From Thiotrichaceae bacterium (lineage in GTDB: Bacteria > Pseudomonadota > Gammaproteobacteria > Beggiatoales > Beggiatoaceae), in contig JAABRD010000012.1 in assembly GCA_011391085.1 (NCBI GenBank), positions 40,442-104,441 on the forward strand: a stretch of DNA of 64,000 nt, given 5' to 3'. The notes beneath the pieces were generated by a model. That model ran no database searches. It saw only the letters and a program-made list of their open reading frames with translations, and had not been told where the DNA came from. Of the stretch, positions 47,282 to 56,872 are shown in pieces. Made by a program: the position numbers and the translations under genes. Position 1 is the stretch's first letter. The number at the start of each line of letters is the position of its first letter.

Positions 47282-48610
47282 ATGTCTCTCCCCCAAATCG
47301 GTTTCATCTCCCTCGGTTGCCCCAAAGCCACCGTCGATTCAGAACGTATTCTCACGCAATTACGCACCGAAGGTTACTTCATCAGTCCCACCTATGCCAA
47401 TGCTGACCTCGTCGTTATCAACACCTGTGGCTTTATTGAAGATGCGGTCACTGAATCGTTAGACGCTATCAGCGAAGCCTTGTCTGAAAATGGCAAAGTC
47501 ATTGTCACGGGTTGTTTAGGCAAACGTGATGATTTGATTAGACAACGCTTCCCCCAAGTCTTGGCAATCACGGGTCCCAATGCTTTGGCAGAGGTGATGA
47601 CGGCGATTCATGCCGAATTGCCGCCTCTCCATGACCCTCATCTGGACCTCGTTCCACCCGGTGGTTTAAAACTGACACCGCGTCATTATGCTTACCTCAA
47701 AATTGCCGAAGGATGTAATCAGCAATGTACGTTCTGTATCATTCCCTCCTTGCGGGGTCCCCTTGTCAGTCGTCGAATCGGTGATATTTTAGACGAAGCA
47801 CAGCAACTGGTTCAAGCCGGGGTGAAAGAACTCATCTTAGTTTCTCAAGACACTGCCGCTTACGGTTTGGACCAAAAATACCGTCTGGACTTTTGGCAAG
47901 GTCTTCCCTTGAAAACTAAAATCACCACGTTGGCCCGTCAATTGAGAAGTTTTGACGTGTGGATACGCTTGCATTATATTTACCCGTATCCTCAAATTGA
48001 CGCCCTCGTCGAACTTATGGCTGATGGTCTCGTGTTGCCCTATTTAGATGTGCCCTTACAACATGCCAGTCCTACCATTCTTAAAGCGATGCGGCGCCCG
48101 GCTAACAGTGAAAATATGTTACGTCGGATTGCCCAGTGGCGCGAAATATGCCCAGAATTAACCTTGCGTAGCACCTTTCTCGTCGGTTTCCCAGGCGAGA
48201 CGGAACAAGATTTTGAGACGTTACTTCAGTTCCTGGAAACGGCACAATTAGACCGCGTCGGTGCATTTACTTACTCTCCCATCGAAGGCGCCAAAGCCAA
48301 TACCTTCCCAGGGGCGGTGCCTGACGAAGTGAAGGCGGAACGTTTGGAACGTTTGATGGAAGTGCAGAGTGCTATCAGTGCTGACAAATTGCATGAACGA
48401 ATTGGACAAACGGTGACGGTCTTGATAGATGAGGTCACCCCTGACATTATCTATGCCCGCAGTGCTGGGGAGGCGCCTGAAATAGATGGCGTGGTGGTGA
48501 TTTCGAACGCAGAGAGGGGGGGGGAAGAAATATTGCCGGGGGATTGGGTAGATGTTACGATTACAGCGGCGGATGAACATGATTTATATGCGAAATTGTT
48601 GACTGTTTAG
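47282..48610 (+). CDS. rimO: Ribosomal protein uS12 methylthiotransferase RimO
   Basis: The 442-residue radical-SAM enzyme adds a methylthio group to Asp88/89 of ribosomal protein S12. The N-terminal domain has [14 protein letters not shown] and [12 protein letters not shown]. The radical-SAM Cys are in [16 protein letters not shown]. The C-terminal TRAM domain ends HDLYAKLL. It is complete. A heptamer tract sits directly before the ATG and there is no clear ribosome binding site. Confidence 0.96.
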   Translation: MSLPQIGFISLGCPKATVDSERILTQLRTEGYFISPTYANADLVVINTCGFIEDAVTESLDAISEALSENGKVIVTGCLGKRDDLIRQRFPQVLAITGPNALAEVMTAIHAELPPLHDPHLDLVPPGGLKLTPRHYAYLKIAEGCNQQCTFCIIPSLRGPLVSRRIGDILDEAQQLVQAGVKELILVSQDTAAYGLDQKYRLDFWQGLPLKTKITTLARQLRSFDVWIRLHYIYPYPQIDALVELMADGLVLPYLDVPLQHASPTILKAMRRPANSENMLRRIAQWREICPELTLRSTFLVGFPGETEQDFETLLQFLETAQLDRVGAFTYSPIEGAKANTFPGAVPDEVKAERLERLMEVQSAISADKLHERIGQTVTVLIDEVTPDIIYARSAGEAPEIDGVVVISNAERGGEEILPGDWVDVTITAADEHDLYAKLLTV

Positions 48611-48693
48611 CTGTTAGATTTGAACCCTCCTAGAAAGACCTGACAGGTGTCTAGCAAACCTGTCAGGTTTAAACGGTCATAATCACAAATTTT

Positions 48694-48786
48694 GGTAGTG
48701 ATGCACAAGGTAGTGGTGATGATCACCAAAGCTTTCTGGTCTTAAAGACCTGTCAGGTTTAAACCACTACCTTGTGCATCACTACC
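48694..48786. mobile_element. Non-autonomous element, GGTAGTGATGCA family, 93 bp
   Basis: The ends are GGTAGTGATGCACAAGGTAGTGGT and ACCACTACCTTGTGCATCACTACC, with the duplication CAAATTTT on both sides (48686-48693 and 48787-48794). The inside contains a AAAGACCTGTCAGGTTT palindrome half, a repeat also seen at 29714-29745 and 48630-48662. It lies between rimO and a broken sensor gene. Confidence 0.9.
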
Positions 48787-48822
48787 CAAATTTTAACAAC
48801 CTTAACAAACCAATAAACCATT

Positions 48823-48970
48823 ATGCTTTCCATCAAAAGACTACCCAAATGCACTCTTCCTCTTCTCATCTTGTTCATCTCCTTATTTATCACCCTCTGG
48901 AGTTGGTACACGGTTCATACCTAAGTGACACAAACCCAACAAACCCGTTTTGAGTCTTGCCTTAGCCTCT
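48823..48970 (+). pseudogene. Remnant of a CHASE-type membrane sensor
   Basis: The ATG at 48823 opens a 33-residue frame with one membrane helix (LPLLILFISLFITLWSWYTV) ending at TAA 48922. Past that stop the same frame continues VTQTQQTRFESCL before a spacer repeat. This matches the usual start of CHASE-domain kinases or cyclases (helix, then an RFE-containing segment). A CAA-to-TAA change and truncation at a repeat would explain it. The rest of 48611-49001 holds no gene. Confidence 0.5.
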
Positions 48971-49001
48971 AGTCTACCACTGCCTTCGATTGGAGATAAG
49001 T

Positions 49002-49976
49002 TCATAGCTTATCTTCGCTGACGTTAACAAATTGGTCATCGAAAATCGTGTTCAATTCTAGTGGTTTAAATAAAGTCCCCCGTTGGAGGAAAAACTCCGT
49101 AATTTCTTGGCCACCTTTAAACAAGCTACCATTTGGTTTAAACGCGTCACGGTTTTCCGCTAGAGTTAATATATGCACTCCCTTGACGATAGTAGCTAAT
49201 TCTTCGGGCTTGGAGGTGCCGTCATATTTAGCGATGATGCGAAATCCTGCTTCTGGAAAACGTTGCCACCAATCCATTGCTTCTGTCAACGCTTTGACGA
49301 CCCCTTGCACTTCTGTGCGGCGAGTCTTGACTACTTCGGCATTGACCACCAATCCTTCTATCATCAGATGGTAAACATCGCCTACCGTCCCCAGGATTTT
49401 GTAACCTTTGGCTAAGGCTTCAGTGATAACGGCACCATACACATGTCCAGCTTCGATTTTGCCAGTGTCCAAAGCTTCTAACACTCTGATGTTATCAACA
49501 TTGGCAACTTGAAAATCGTCTTCTTGAAGGCCGGCTTTTTCCATGAGTTTTAACACTAGCAAATGAGAAAAAGAGTTAAATCCTTCAAAGGAAATTTTCT
49601 TACCTTGTAAATCGTTTAGACTCTTTAGAGTCGGTTGCCCCACAATCACATCACCTTCCTCCGAATAATCGGTGGCGTATACGAAACGAGTCGGTACTCC
49701 TTCGGCGGCTATTGTGATCGCATCCGGAATGACCATAAAAGCAGCTTCTACTTTGTTTTCCTTGTAGAGTTTCAATCCACTCATATATTCTGCCACTGGC
49801 ACTGGAGTCACGGATACGCCATATTTAGCAAAGAGTCCCTGTTCTTGGGCTATGAAAATCACTTCGTAGGTTGGCCACCCTAACAAAACCGCAATTTTCA
49901 ACGGTGGGGGTAGCGGGGAACAACTGGTCAATCCCACTAGAAGCAATCCGAATAATAATTTTCCAATGTTCATCAT
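49002..49976 (-). CDS. NMT1/SsuA-like periplasmic binding lipoprotein
   Basis: The protein has 324 residues. The signal peptide ends in a lipobox (LVGLTSC). The mature part has LGWPTYEVIFIAQEQGLFAKYGV, VEAAFMVIPDAITIAAEG and NDLQGKKISFEGFNSFSHLLVLKLMEKAGL, the type-2 binding fold of nitrate/sulfonate/thiamine-precursor transporters. No permease or ATPase gene is adjacent. It may serve a distant transporter, or act as the sensor partner of a signalling protein such as the broken CHASE gene facing it. The ligand is unknown. Confidence 0.85.
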   Translation of the reverse strand: MMNIGKLLFGLLLVGLTSCSPLPPPLKIAVLLGWPTYEVIFIAQEQGLFAKYGVSVTPVPVAEYMSGLKLYKENKVEAAFMVIPDAITIAAEGVPTRFVYATDYSEEGDVIVGQPTLKSLNDLQGKKISFEGFNSFSHLLVLKLMEKAGLQEDDFQVANVDNIRVLEALDTGKIEAGHVYGAVITEALAKGYKILGTVGDVYHLMIEGLVVNAEVVKTRRTEVQGVVKALTEAMDWWQRFPEAGFRIIAKYDGTSKPEELATIVKGVHILTLAENRDAFKPNGSLFKGGQEITEFFLQRGTLFKPLELNTIFDDQFVNVSEDKL

Positions 49977-50042
49977 TTACTGGTGTCCTAAATTTGGCTT
50001 AACACAATGAACTTGTGTGAGGTAAGTTCATCGTTATAACTG

Positions 50043-50834
50043 TTATAGTTCTGTATTCTTGTTGCGATAAGCCAAAATCATTAGTAGGATGCCAGCTAAC
50101 AGCATGGGAAGAGTCAGTAGTTGTCCCATCGTTAGCCACTCGAACGCGATAAAGCCTAAGTGGGCATCGGGAGTTCGAACAAATTCGACACTAAAACGGA
50201 AGGCTCCCATACCGATTAAAAAGAGACCTGAGACAGCCATTGTGGGGCGCGGTTTTTGGGAGAACCACCACAGAATGATGAACAGTGCGACACCCTCTAG
50301 GGCCGCTTGATAGAGTTGGGAAGGGTGACGCGGAAGAGTGTCAACATGAGGAAATATCATGCCCCAGGGGAGGTCGGTAGGGCGTCCCCACAGTTCGCCG
50401 TTAATAAAGTTGCCAATGCGACCTGCACAGATTCCCAAGGGCACCAGAGGGGCGATAAAGTCGGTGAGTTCAAAAAAGTGTTTGCCTGTGTGGTGGCCAT
50501 AAACCCAGATGGCGATGAGAACGCCAAGGAGGCCACCATGAAAGGACATGCCGCCTTGCCACACTTGAAGAATCAGAAGAGGATTGGCAAGATAAGTGGG
50601 TAGATCATAAAATAATACATAACCCAATCGCCCGCCAAAAATGACACCCAAGGCCGCGTAGAAAACAATATCGCCAACTTGTTCAGGTGTCAACGTGGCA
50701 TGAGGTTGTTGTGTACGTTTTAGCCCTAGCCACCAGGCGAGACTGAAGCCAATGAGGTACATGACTCCATACCAGTGGATTTTGAGGGGTCCGATTTGAA
50801 GAAGGATTGGATTAATTTGTGGGTGAGTCAACAT
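50043..50834 (-). CDS. lgt: Prolipoprotein diacylglyceryl transferase
   Basis: This 263-residue inner-membrane enzyme attaches diacylglycerol to the lipobox Cys of lipoproteins. It has seven membrane helices and the Lgt signature [22 protein letters not shown], plus [14 protein letters not shown] with the key His. The lipoproteins encoded at 19698, 49002 and probably 53707 would be substrates. Confidence 0.97.
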   Translation of the reverse strand: MLTHPQINPILLQIGPLKIHWYGVMYLIGFSLAWWLGLKRTQQPHATLTPEQVGDIVFYAALGVIFGGRLGYVLFYDLPTYLANPLLILQVWQGGMSFHGGLLGVLIAIWVYGHHTGKHFFELTDFIAPLVPLGICAGRIGNFINGELWGRPTDLPWGMIFPHVDTLPRHPSQLYQAALEGVALFIILWWFSQKPRPTMAVSGLFLIGMGAFRFSVEFVRTPDAHLGFIAFEWLTMGQLLTLPMLLAGILLMILAYRNKNTEL

Positions 50835-50885
50835 GTAACCGGGGAGTTGTCAATGAATGAGTTGAATGAATAAATGGTTCGCTTT

Positions 50886-50932
50886 CAGGAGGAAACCGCG
50901 TAACTTTGTCAAAGCTACGCGGTTTCCTCCTG
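50886..50932. repeat. Inverted repeat CAGGAGGAAACCGCGTA
   Basis: CAGGAGGAAACCGCGTA (50886-50902) and TACGCGGTTTCCTCCTG (50916-50932) are perfect 17-base arms around a 13-base loop, between lgt and the gene at 50962. It could be a bidirectional terminator-like hairpin or a mobile palindrome. Confidence 0.75.
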
Positions 50933-50961
50933 GGAGGGTGATCATGGGATAGTACCCATCT

Positions 50962-52404
50962 TCAATCTTGTGGTTCAAGCGGTGGACAAGCACCTGAAAA
51001 GTTTTTGACGGTTTTAATCAACTGGTTTCCCTTAAAGGTGTAAATGTTACATTTATCTCCAGTGGGCTTTTCATATTGCCAAATTTTGGCCTTCAAGTAG
51101 TTAAAATCTTGATCATCCACAAATTCTGGCAGGCGTTTTTCATCCTTGAGAATTTTCAAACGGTCCCCTTGTGCTTTGGCCATTACCCCCCTATATTCAG
51201 CCATCTCGTCATCGACATTCTCGGCATCATTCTCGTCATCCTCAGCATTGTCACCATTTGCCTCTTGGGCATTTTCCGTTGTTGGGGCCGCCGAATTTTT
51301 TGAAGAAGCACGATTATTGGGCGACGCGGTCTTATCATTTTCAGCAGAATTGTCTGGATTCGCCAGTTGCGGAGATGTCAAAGACGGTTCTGGGGGAGAA
51401 GTCATTTCAGTGGTCGGCGCCTGCGACGTGGCCATCGCGATCTCTGTGGGAGGCGAAGGCGTAGTCGTTTTTTCTGCCACCGTAGTAGGCGGTGCTATCG
51501 GTTCAGGTGCCGTCGGAGTGGTGGCAGGTGGCGAGACCTGTTCTGACGGGGGAGAAGAAGGTGTCACGCCCTCTTTCGCAGAGGCGGCAACAGATTCAGC
51601 AGGAGGTGGCACCGTAGATTCTTCTTCAGGAGAGGTCCGCATGGGTCCCTCCTCGTCACTGGCCACGGGTGCCAAATTTGACGCTACTGTGGCCGGTTTT
51701 TCTGGTGTCGCAGGGCCGGTGAAGGCTGTATCACAATGGTCAAACCACGCCTGTACCGTTTTGTTGACATTTTTCGCCTCCCCCGTGGCGCTATCTGTAA
51801 ACGCCACCGTATGGAACTGATTCACAATTGCTGGATAAGTCTGTAAAGCTTGTTGTTTCGCCGCTTGATACTCTTTATACACGGGTGCTGAAATGCCACC
51901 TTCTGGTTTCAGAAGGTAACTTGCACAATGTTTGTCAATCGCTAATACCAATTGTTGTTTAGCCGCATGGTTTTTTTCCAGAAGCACTTGGATGTCTGCC
52001 TCTGATTGGGCTTGTTGGTTGTCCAGATTCTTCATCTTGTCAGCCACTTTGGTTTCTGCTTGGGCCACTTTTTCGGTAAGTTCTCGTTCACAGATTTGAT
52101 AGATCTCCAAAAAGGACCGTTTCGAAAAAAACGAACCCGCATAGCGTTCCTCCTCGGAACTTTTTAGGCTACCTTCCATGGCTAACGCCGCGTCACGGTG
52201 CCTCTGGTATTTTTTGAAGAGGTTTTGTAGGATCGTCAAAGAACCCTTGCTTTTAGGCATGTTCATTTGCAATCCTTTTTCACAGGCACTGATAGCGGAT
52301 TCAAATTTTTTGACAGCCAGGTCATTTCTTCCTACCGCCTGGGTCGTGAAGAGAGGAAAGACAATAATGCTGAAAATGATGCCGGGTTTAAATTTAAAAT
52401 ACAT
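50962..52404 (-). CDS. Unknown exported protein with long Pro/Thr/Ser/Ala-rich linker
   Basis: The start is placed at 52404 (MYFKFKPGIIFSIIVFPLFTTQAVG) because AAGGA lies seven bases upstream and a signal peptide follows; the frame is open 36 codons further. The 480-residue protein has a helical N-terminal half with coiled-coil character (residues 30-220, including KVADKMKNLDNQQAQSEADIQVLLEKN). A ~180-residue linker of P, T, S, A and E follows. The ~75-residue C-terminal domain contains GDKCNIYTFKGNQLIKTVKNFSGACPP, whose two Cys may form a disulfide. The family was not recognised. Confidence 0.75.
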   Translation of the reverse strand: MYFKFKPGIIFSIIVFPLFTTQAVGRNDLAVKKFESAISACEKGLQMNMPKSKGSLTILQNLFKKYQRHRDAALAMEGSLKSSEEERYAGSFFSKRSFLEIYQICERELTEKVAQAETKVADKMKNLDNQQAQSEADIQVLLEKNHAAKQQLVLAIDKHCASYLLKPEGGISAPVYKEYQAAKQQALQTYPAIVNQFHTVAFTDSATGEAKNVNKTVQAWFDHCDTAFTGPATPEKPATVASNLAPVASDEEGPMRTSPEEESTVPPPAESVAASAKEGVTPSSPPSEQVSPPATTPTAPEPIAPPTTVAEKTTTPSPPTEIAMATSQAPTTEMTSPPEPSLTSPQLANPDNSAENDKTASPNNRASSKNSAAPTTENAQEANGDNAEDDENDAENVDDEMAEYRGVMAKAQGDRLKILKDEKRLPEFVDDQDFNYLKAKIWQYEKPTGDKCNIYTFKGNQLIKTVKNFSGACPPLEPQD

Positions 52405-53250
52405 TTCTAGTCCTTCTAGCATAAAATATACAACGAAACGTTCATAGATGGGGATTTTCACACGCCCTTGTCTTCCACAAAGTAGTCTGTTGAAAGTGCC
52501 ATAACTTAACATGACTTATCCCCAATGTTGCAAGAGTTAATGTAACGTATAGGATAAAATGGTTAATGTTAATGGTCAATCAAAACATGCAACTTTTAAA
52601 TAATATCAGTCAATATAAATATCATAATCATTATAGTTAATACTTCAATAAAGCATTTGCGGCTGTTCGTTTTTATTACATCAAAATTATTTTATAATAG
52701 ATTTATTAAAATAATTCATTGTGTCAAAGGGATTCACACCGTTTAAACTTTACCAAAACGACCTATAGATTTCAATTAAAAAGGCTATCAAATTACTCGC
52801 GCTTTTGCAAATGGAAAATCCCATGCCACAGATTAACTTGGTAAGTCATAAGGTTTGCCCACTTTATAAATGAAGATGTTATCACGGAAAAATTTATAAG
52901 TGAACCTGGTATGCAACACTATCTAATCTATGGTTTTTCCCTGGTGGGACGCCCCGCTGGAGTCCCAAAACACGTTTTGGGACTCCACCACGAATTAGAA
53001 ACAAACTGAGTTTCTCAGCGCCTGTTAAATACCCAAACAATATTCATTGATTTTCCAGACAGATGTTGATCACTATGGACAATAGATAACAGATGACAGA
53101 TAATAAGTACTAAAGCAGAAATTTTCTGATCTAATGAATAATGGAGATTAGACTTTCGCCAGCGGACCTGCTTTGGTTTGGTCATTATTCATTATTTTGG
53201 GATCTCGCATTTTATTATTTAGGACTGACGCACTCACCCTACCCCAACCC
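52405..53250. other. Gene-free A/T-rich spacer
   Basis: No credible coding region was seen on either strand. The stretch 52,520-52,760 is strongly A/T-rich. A palindrome CCCAAAACGTGTTTTGGG with flanking GGAGTCC/GGACTCC lies near 52,952-52,985 and repeats one near 31,150. It may hold the promoter of the leftward gene, but no clear -35/-10 pair was found. Confidence 0.5.
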
Positions 53251-53408
53251 TCAATGCCATTCAGTTAAGGTATGAAGACACCGGTGGAGTGGAGGCTTTA
53301 GCCGGTTGACGGTAGGCGTACTCCTCATTTAAAATATAGAGGTCGCCTAACCGCCAGCCGGCTAAAGCCTCCACTCCACCAGCGTGTTCATTAACTGAAT
53401 AGCATTGA
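53251..53408. mobile_element. Non-autonomous element, TCAATGCCATTCAGTTAA family, 158 bp
   Basis: The ends TCAATGCCATTCAGTTAA and TTAACTGAATAGCATTGA are inverted repeats. They are flanked by a 9-base duplication CCCCAACCC (53242-53250 and 53409-53417). The inside has inverted GGTGGAGTGGAGGCTTTAGCCGG / CCGGCTAAAGCCTCCACTCCACC. End fragments occur near 40,294, in every unit of the 63-bp array (32991-33367) and at 62413-62431. It has no coding capacity. Bases 53,418-53,706 show no gene. Confidence 0.85.
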
Positions 53409-53706
53409 CCCCAACCCTTCCCGCACCTTGGGAGGGAGGTGTTCCCTCCCGTGTACGGAAGGACAGGGGGCAACTCAAAGAATTACAAACACCGTCCCGT
53501 CAGTCCTATATATTATAAAGGGCATGACTGTTCACTATCTATAAATAAATATGGAAATCATTATCCACCCATCACACGTTACCAGTATAAACATTATCCA
53601 TGGTGAAGTGGGCAGGGTTATGTTCAACCAACTGATCTTCTTGACCGACCATTTTTGGAAATCTATTTTCCCTGTAGAGAATGTAGGAAAACGATAATTT
53701 ATTGTT

Positions 53707-56700
53707 ATGAAAAAATTTTTTACTGAAACACTCGTAAGGGGTACTATCCTCCTACTGGCTGTATTCCTGGTTGCCAGTTGTAACTCCTCTTTTCAACAGG
53801 AAAAAGATTCTATTCACATTGCTTTCGCAGGTCCTCTGTCAGGGGAAGGCGCCGCCGCGGGAAGACTGATGACGCGGGCCATTCAATTGTATTTGAACCA
53901 TCTGAACGAACGCGGCGGCATCAACGGTAAAAAGGTTCAACTGTCGACTTTTGATGACCAAAATGACTGTTTGGACCACGCCAACCAACCCGCCACCGCC
54001 AAACAGGTGGCAAATCAAATTGTGGAAGACAACCAAGTACTCGCCGTCATTGGGCATTGGTATAGTTCCTGTTCGATAGCCGCAGGCGAAATTTATAAAA
54101 AATATCATATCCCCGCCATTACGCCTGGTTCAGAAAACATCAAAGTCACTCAAGACAATGAATGGTATTTTAGAAACATTTACAACAGCAATGCGTCGGG
54201 CCAATTTTTGGCCAACTATGTCAAAAAAGTCTTTCGTCAAAATACCGTCACTATTATTCACGAAAGCGCCGATTATGGTTCTTACCTGGCCTCCGTGTTT
54301 GAGGAAACGTCTCGTAAATTAGACATGGAAGTCAAACGAGTGTGGAAATTTGAGAATGCCGATCAAAACTTAGATGACCATTTGAGACAACTCGTGAACC
54401 AGGAACTTGTACCCATCCGAAAAGAAGCAGGCGTTATCCTATTGGCCGTACAAGCCCAAGAAGGCGTCAAACTGGTCAAACTGATCAAAGAAGCGGAAAT
54501 TACCAATCCCATCATTGCCGGTTCCTCCTTTTCGGAAGATACTTTTCAACACGGTTTTGACCAATTTCCCTTGGAAAAAGCCAATCCAGGGTTTTACATC
54601 AATGATATTTATGTAGCGACCCCGTTGATTTTTGACACTGCCAATCAACAAGCCCAAAAATTCAGAGATGAATATCAACAAGTGTACCAAGAAGAACCCG
54701 ATTGGTCAGCCGCCTATGCTTATGACACCATTGCCATATTGGCGGAAGCCATTAAAAGGGCGAATTTGGAAGCTAAACCCGAAACCAGGTCACTGGATCG
54801 GAAAAAATTGCGAGACACCTTAGCCAGTTTTACCAAAAGTGAAGACGCTATTTTGGGCGTCACTGGTTACAACTATTTTGATGACCAACGCGATGCCCAA
54901 AAAGCTGTGTCTCTGGGTGTCTATAAAAATCGCAACTCTGTATCGGCCCTCACCCAATTGCAAGTCATGCGAAGCCCCAATGATATGTCCGATTTGGCAG
55001 ACGCTGTGAAGAGGGAAGATGTGTTACAGATTAACGATAAGTATATGTATAAAACCAACGTTGTGTACACCGGCATTGAGTTAAGAGAAATTTCTGACCT
55101 AGAGATACCCAAATTGATTTGCACCCTAGACTTTTATATCTGGTTTCGCTTTCAAGGTAAATTTGAACCTCAACAAATTCAATTTGTCAATGCGGTGGAC
55201 CCCAAAGAAGCCGAAAAATCTTTCAAAGAAAAACCCATTACCTACAAAAGCAAAGATAACATCACTTACCGCATTTATAGAGTCAAAAGCCGCTTCAAGA
55301 TCGACTTCTTGCCAGAGTACGCTTACAAGCAACATGTTCTGGGGATTCGTTTTCATCATCGCGATTTAACTCGCAACAATCTGATTTATGTGACAGATGT
55401 CTTGGGCCTGGGCCTGTCAGAAGAGACTCCCCTGGTCAAACGCATGAACAAAAATCAAGTGTTAAGCGTCACTTCCGGTTGGACCATCGACAATGCGCGA
55501 TTCTTTCAAGACACGGCAAAAAAGAGTTCTTTGGGAGAACCTAAATATCTTAACGCCCCCCAAGGACTGGTAGAATATTCCCAATTCAATGCCGTTATGT
55601 GGATTATGAAGGATGAATTTACGTTTCGCGGCAAAATTCCCTATCAATATTCCTACCACCTCGTCGCGCTGAGTGGCATTCTGATCTTCCTACTGGCATT
55701 GGCAGGTCGAAAATTTAAACCCTTTCTCAAATATTTTTGGTTCCTACAAGTCCTCTGTGCTGCCGTTTTATTGATGAGTGGTGAAGTCATCGTGGTCACT
55801 CACCTGGCTGAACGGGCGAACTGGTATAGCTATTTAATCTCCCTCATCCTGATTTTTGACATCCTCTGGTGGGTCATCGGCGCCTTCTTTCTGACCACTG
55901 CCGCAGAACGTTTTGTTTGGACACCGTTAGAACAACAAATCGGCGCCATTCCAAACATCATCCGTCACTTCTTTGCGTTGCTGATTTATTTAAGCACCAT
56001 CATTGCCATCGTGGTCTTCGTGTATGAACGCACGTTTACCAGCTTATTAGCTACCTCTGGCATGTTAGCGATGATTATCGGTTTGGCCGTCAAAATCAAC
56101 ATCGCCAATATTTTCTCCGGCATGGTGATCAACATCGAACGACCTTTTCGAATTGGCGACTGGGTGCGCGTGGGGGCCTTTGAAGAAGCCGAAGTCATCG
56201 ACATCAACTGGCGGGCCACGCGGGTCCAAACTCGCGCCAATGCGGTAGTCAGTCTGTCCAATAGTGTCGCCATTGAATCTGCAATCACCAATTTTTACTA
56301 TCCCACGAATGTATTTTGGTTATGGCCAACGGTATATGTTCACCCGAAACATTCTCCAGAACGAGTCAAAAAAGTGCTTTTAGATGCCCTCTTATCGGCA
56401 AATACCATTCTCAAAGACCCAGCCCCTGTGATTATCTTTACAGGTCTTAACGAATGGGCCGCCAGCTACTGGGTCGCTTTTTGTGCTGATGACTACGAAC
56501 GCAAATACTATATTTTGGCCGAAGTGTGGCATCGAATCTGGATACATCTGGAACGGGCCGCCATTCAACCGGCCGTTCGACGACAAGAAATCCAATTTTT
56601 CCGGGGCGAAGAAAATTCTCAGATGTCTTTCGCAGAGGAAGACTTTTTTAACTCTCTGTTAGAGGAGACTCCGCAACCCCGAAAAGGCGTTACTTACTTG

Positions 56701-56745
56701 CCTGACATGAATTCCCATGACTCGAAAGTGAAACGTCGTCCATAA
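53707..56745 (+). CDS. Type-1 binding domain + beta-sandwich + MscS channel protein
   Basis: The protein has 1012 residues. A lipobox-like signal (VFLVASC) is followed by a leucine/isoleucine/valine-binding-type domain (about 36-420; IHIAFAGPLSGEGAAAGRLM, GHWYSSCSIAAGEIYKKYHIPAITPGS). A beta-rich domain (about 446-640) has CTLDFYIWFRFQG, YKQHVLGIRFHHRDLTRNNLIY, GWTIDNARFF and VEYSQFNAVMWIMKDE. Its strand order recalls the pentameric ligand-gated channel ectodomain. Four helices follow (about 648-666, 676-698, 705-730, 750-773), then an MscS pore and beta domain (LLATSGMLAMIIGLAVKINIANIFSGM, NIERPFRIGDWV). It is probably an inner-membrane ion channel gated by a periplasmic ligand. The paralogue follows after 127 bases. 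Confidence 0.85.
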   Translation: MKKFFTETLVRGTILLLAVFLVASCNSSFQQEKDSIHIAFAGPLSGEGAAAGRLMTRAIQLYLNHLNERGGINGKKVQLSTFDDQNDCLDHANQPATAKQVANQIVEDNQVLAVIGHWYSSCSIAAGEIYKKYHIPAITPGSENIKVTQDNEWYFRNIYNSNASGQFLANYVKKVFRQNTVTIIHESADYGSYLASVFEETSRKLDMEVKRVWKFENADQNLDDHLRQLVNQELVPIRKEAGVILLAVQAQEGVKLVKLIKEAEITNPIIAGSSFSEDTFQHGFDQFPLEKANPGFYINDIYVATPLIFDTANQQAQKFRDEYQQVYQEEPDWSAAYAYDTIAILAEAIKRANLEAKPETRSLDRKKLRDTLASFTKSEDAILGVTGYNYFDDQRDAQKAVSLGVYKNRNSVSALTQLQVMRSPNDMSDLADAVKREDVLQINDKYMYKTNVVYTGIELREISDLEIPKLICTLDFYIWFRFQGKFEPQQIQFVNAVDPKEAEKSFKEKPITYKSKDNITYRIYRVKSRFKIDFLPEYAYKQHVLGIRFHHRDLTRNNLIYVTDVLGLGLSEETPLVKRMNKNQVLSVTSGWTIDNARFFQDTAKKSSLGEPKYLNAPQGLVEYSQFNAVMWIMKDEFTFRGKIPYQYSYHLVALSGILIFLLALAGRKFKPFLKYFWFLQVLCAAVLLMSGEVIVVTHLAERANWYSYLISLILIFDILWWVIGAFFLTTAAERFVWTPLEQQIGAIPNIIRHFFALLIYLSTIIAIVVFVYERTFTSLLATSGMLAMIIGLAVKINIANIFSGMVINIERPFRIGDWVRVGAFEEAEVIDINWRATRVQTRANAVVSLSNSVAIESAITNFYYPTNVFWLWPTVYVHPKHSPERVKKVLLDALLSANTILKDPAPVIIFTGLNEWAASYWVAFCADDYERKYYILAEVWHRIWIHLERAAIQPAVRRQEIQFFRGEENSQMSFAEEDFFNSLLEETPQPRKGVTYLPDMNSHDSKVKRRP

Positions 56746-56763
56746 TAACTTTGAACTCACTTC

Positions 56764-56821
56764 CCAGGAGTCCAAAGCGTATTTGTCAGGTCATAGACAA
56801 AGCGACGCTTTGGACTCCTGG
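56764..56821. repeat. Inverted repeat CCAGGAGTCCAAAGCG
   Basis: CCAGGAGTCCAAAGCG and CGCTTTGGACTCCTGG form perfect 16-base arms between the two channel genes. A related ACAAAGCTACGCTTTGGACTCCTGG lies near 41,148-41,173. It may act as a transcriptional boundary or be a mobile palindrome. Confidence 0.75.
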
Positions 56822-56872
56822 TGGGAACTGAACTGAACCATCACTTAATTTGACAACCTTTTCATTATTCTT

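Noticed and set aside
51146..51820. 224-residue plus-strand frame opposite the unknown exported protein
   Set aside because: It is the reverse of a low-complexity Pro/Thr/Ser-rich coding region and has no independent signals.
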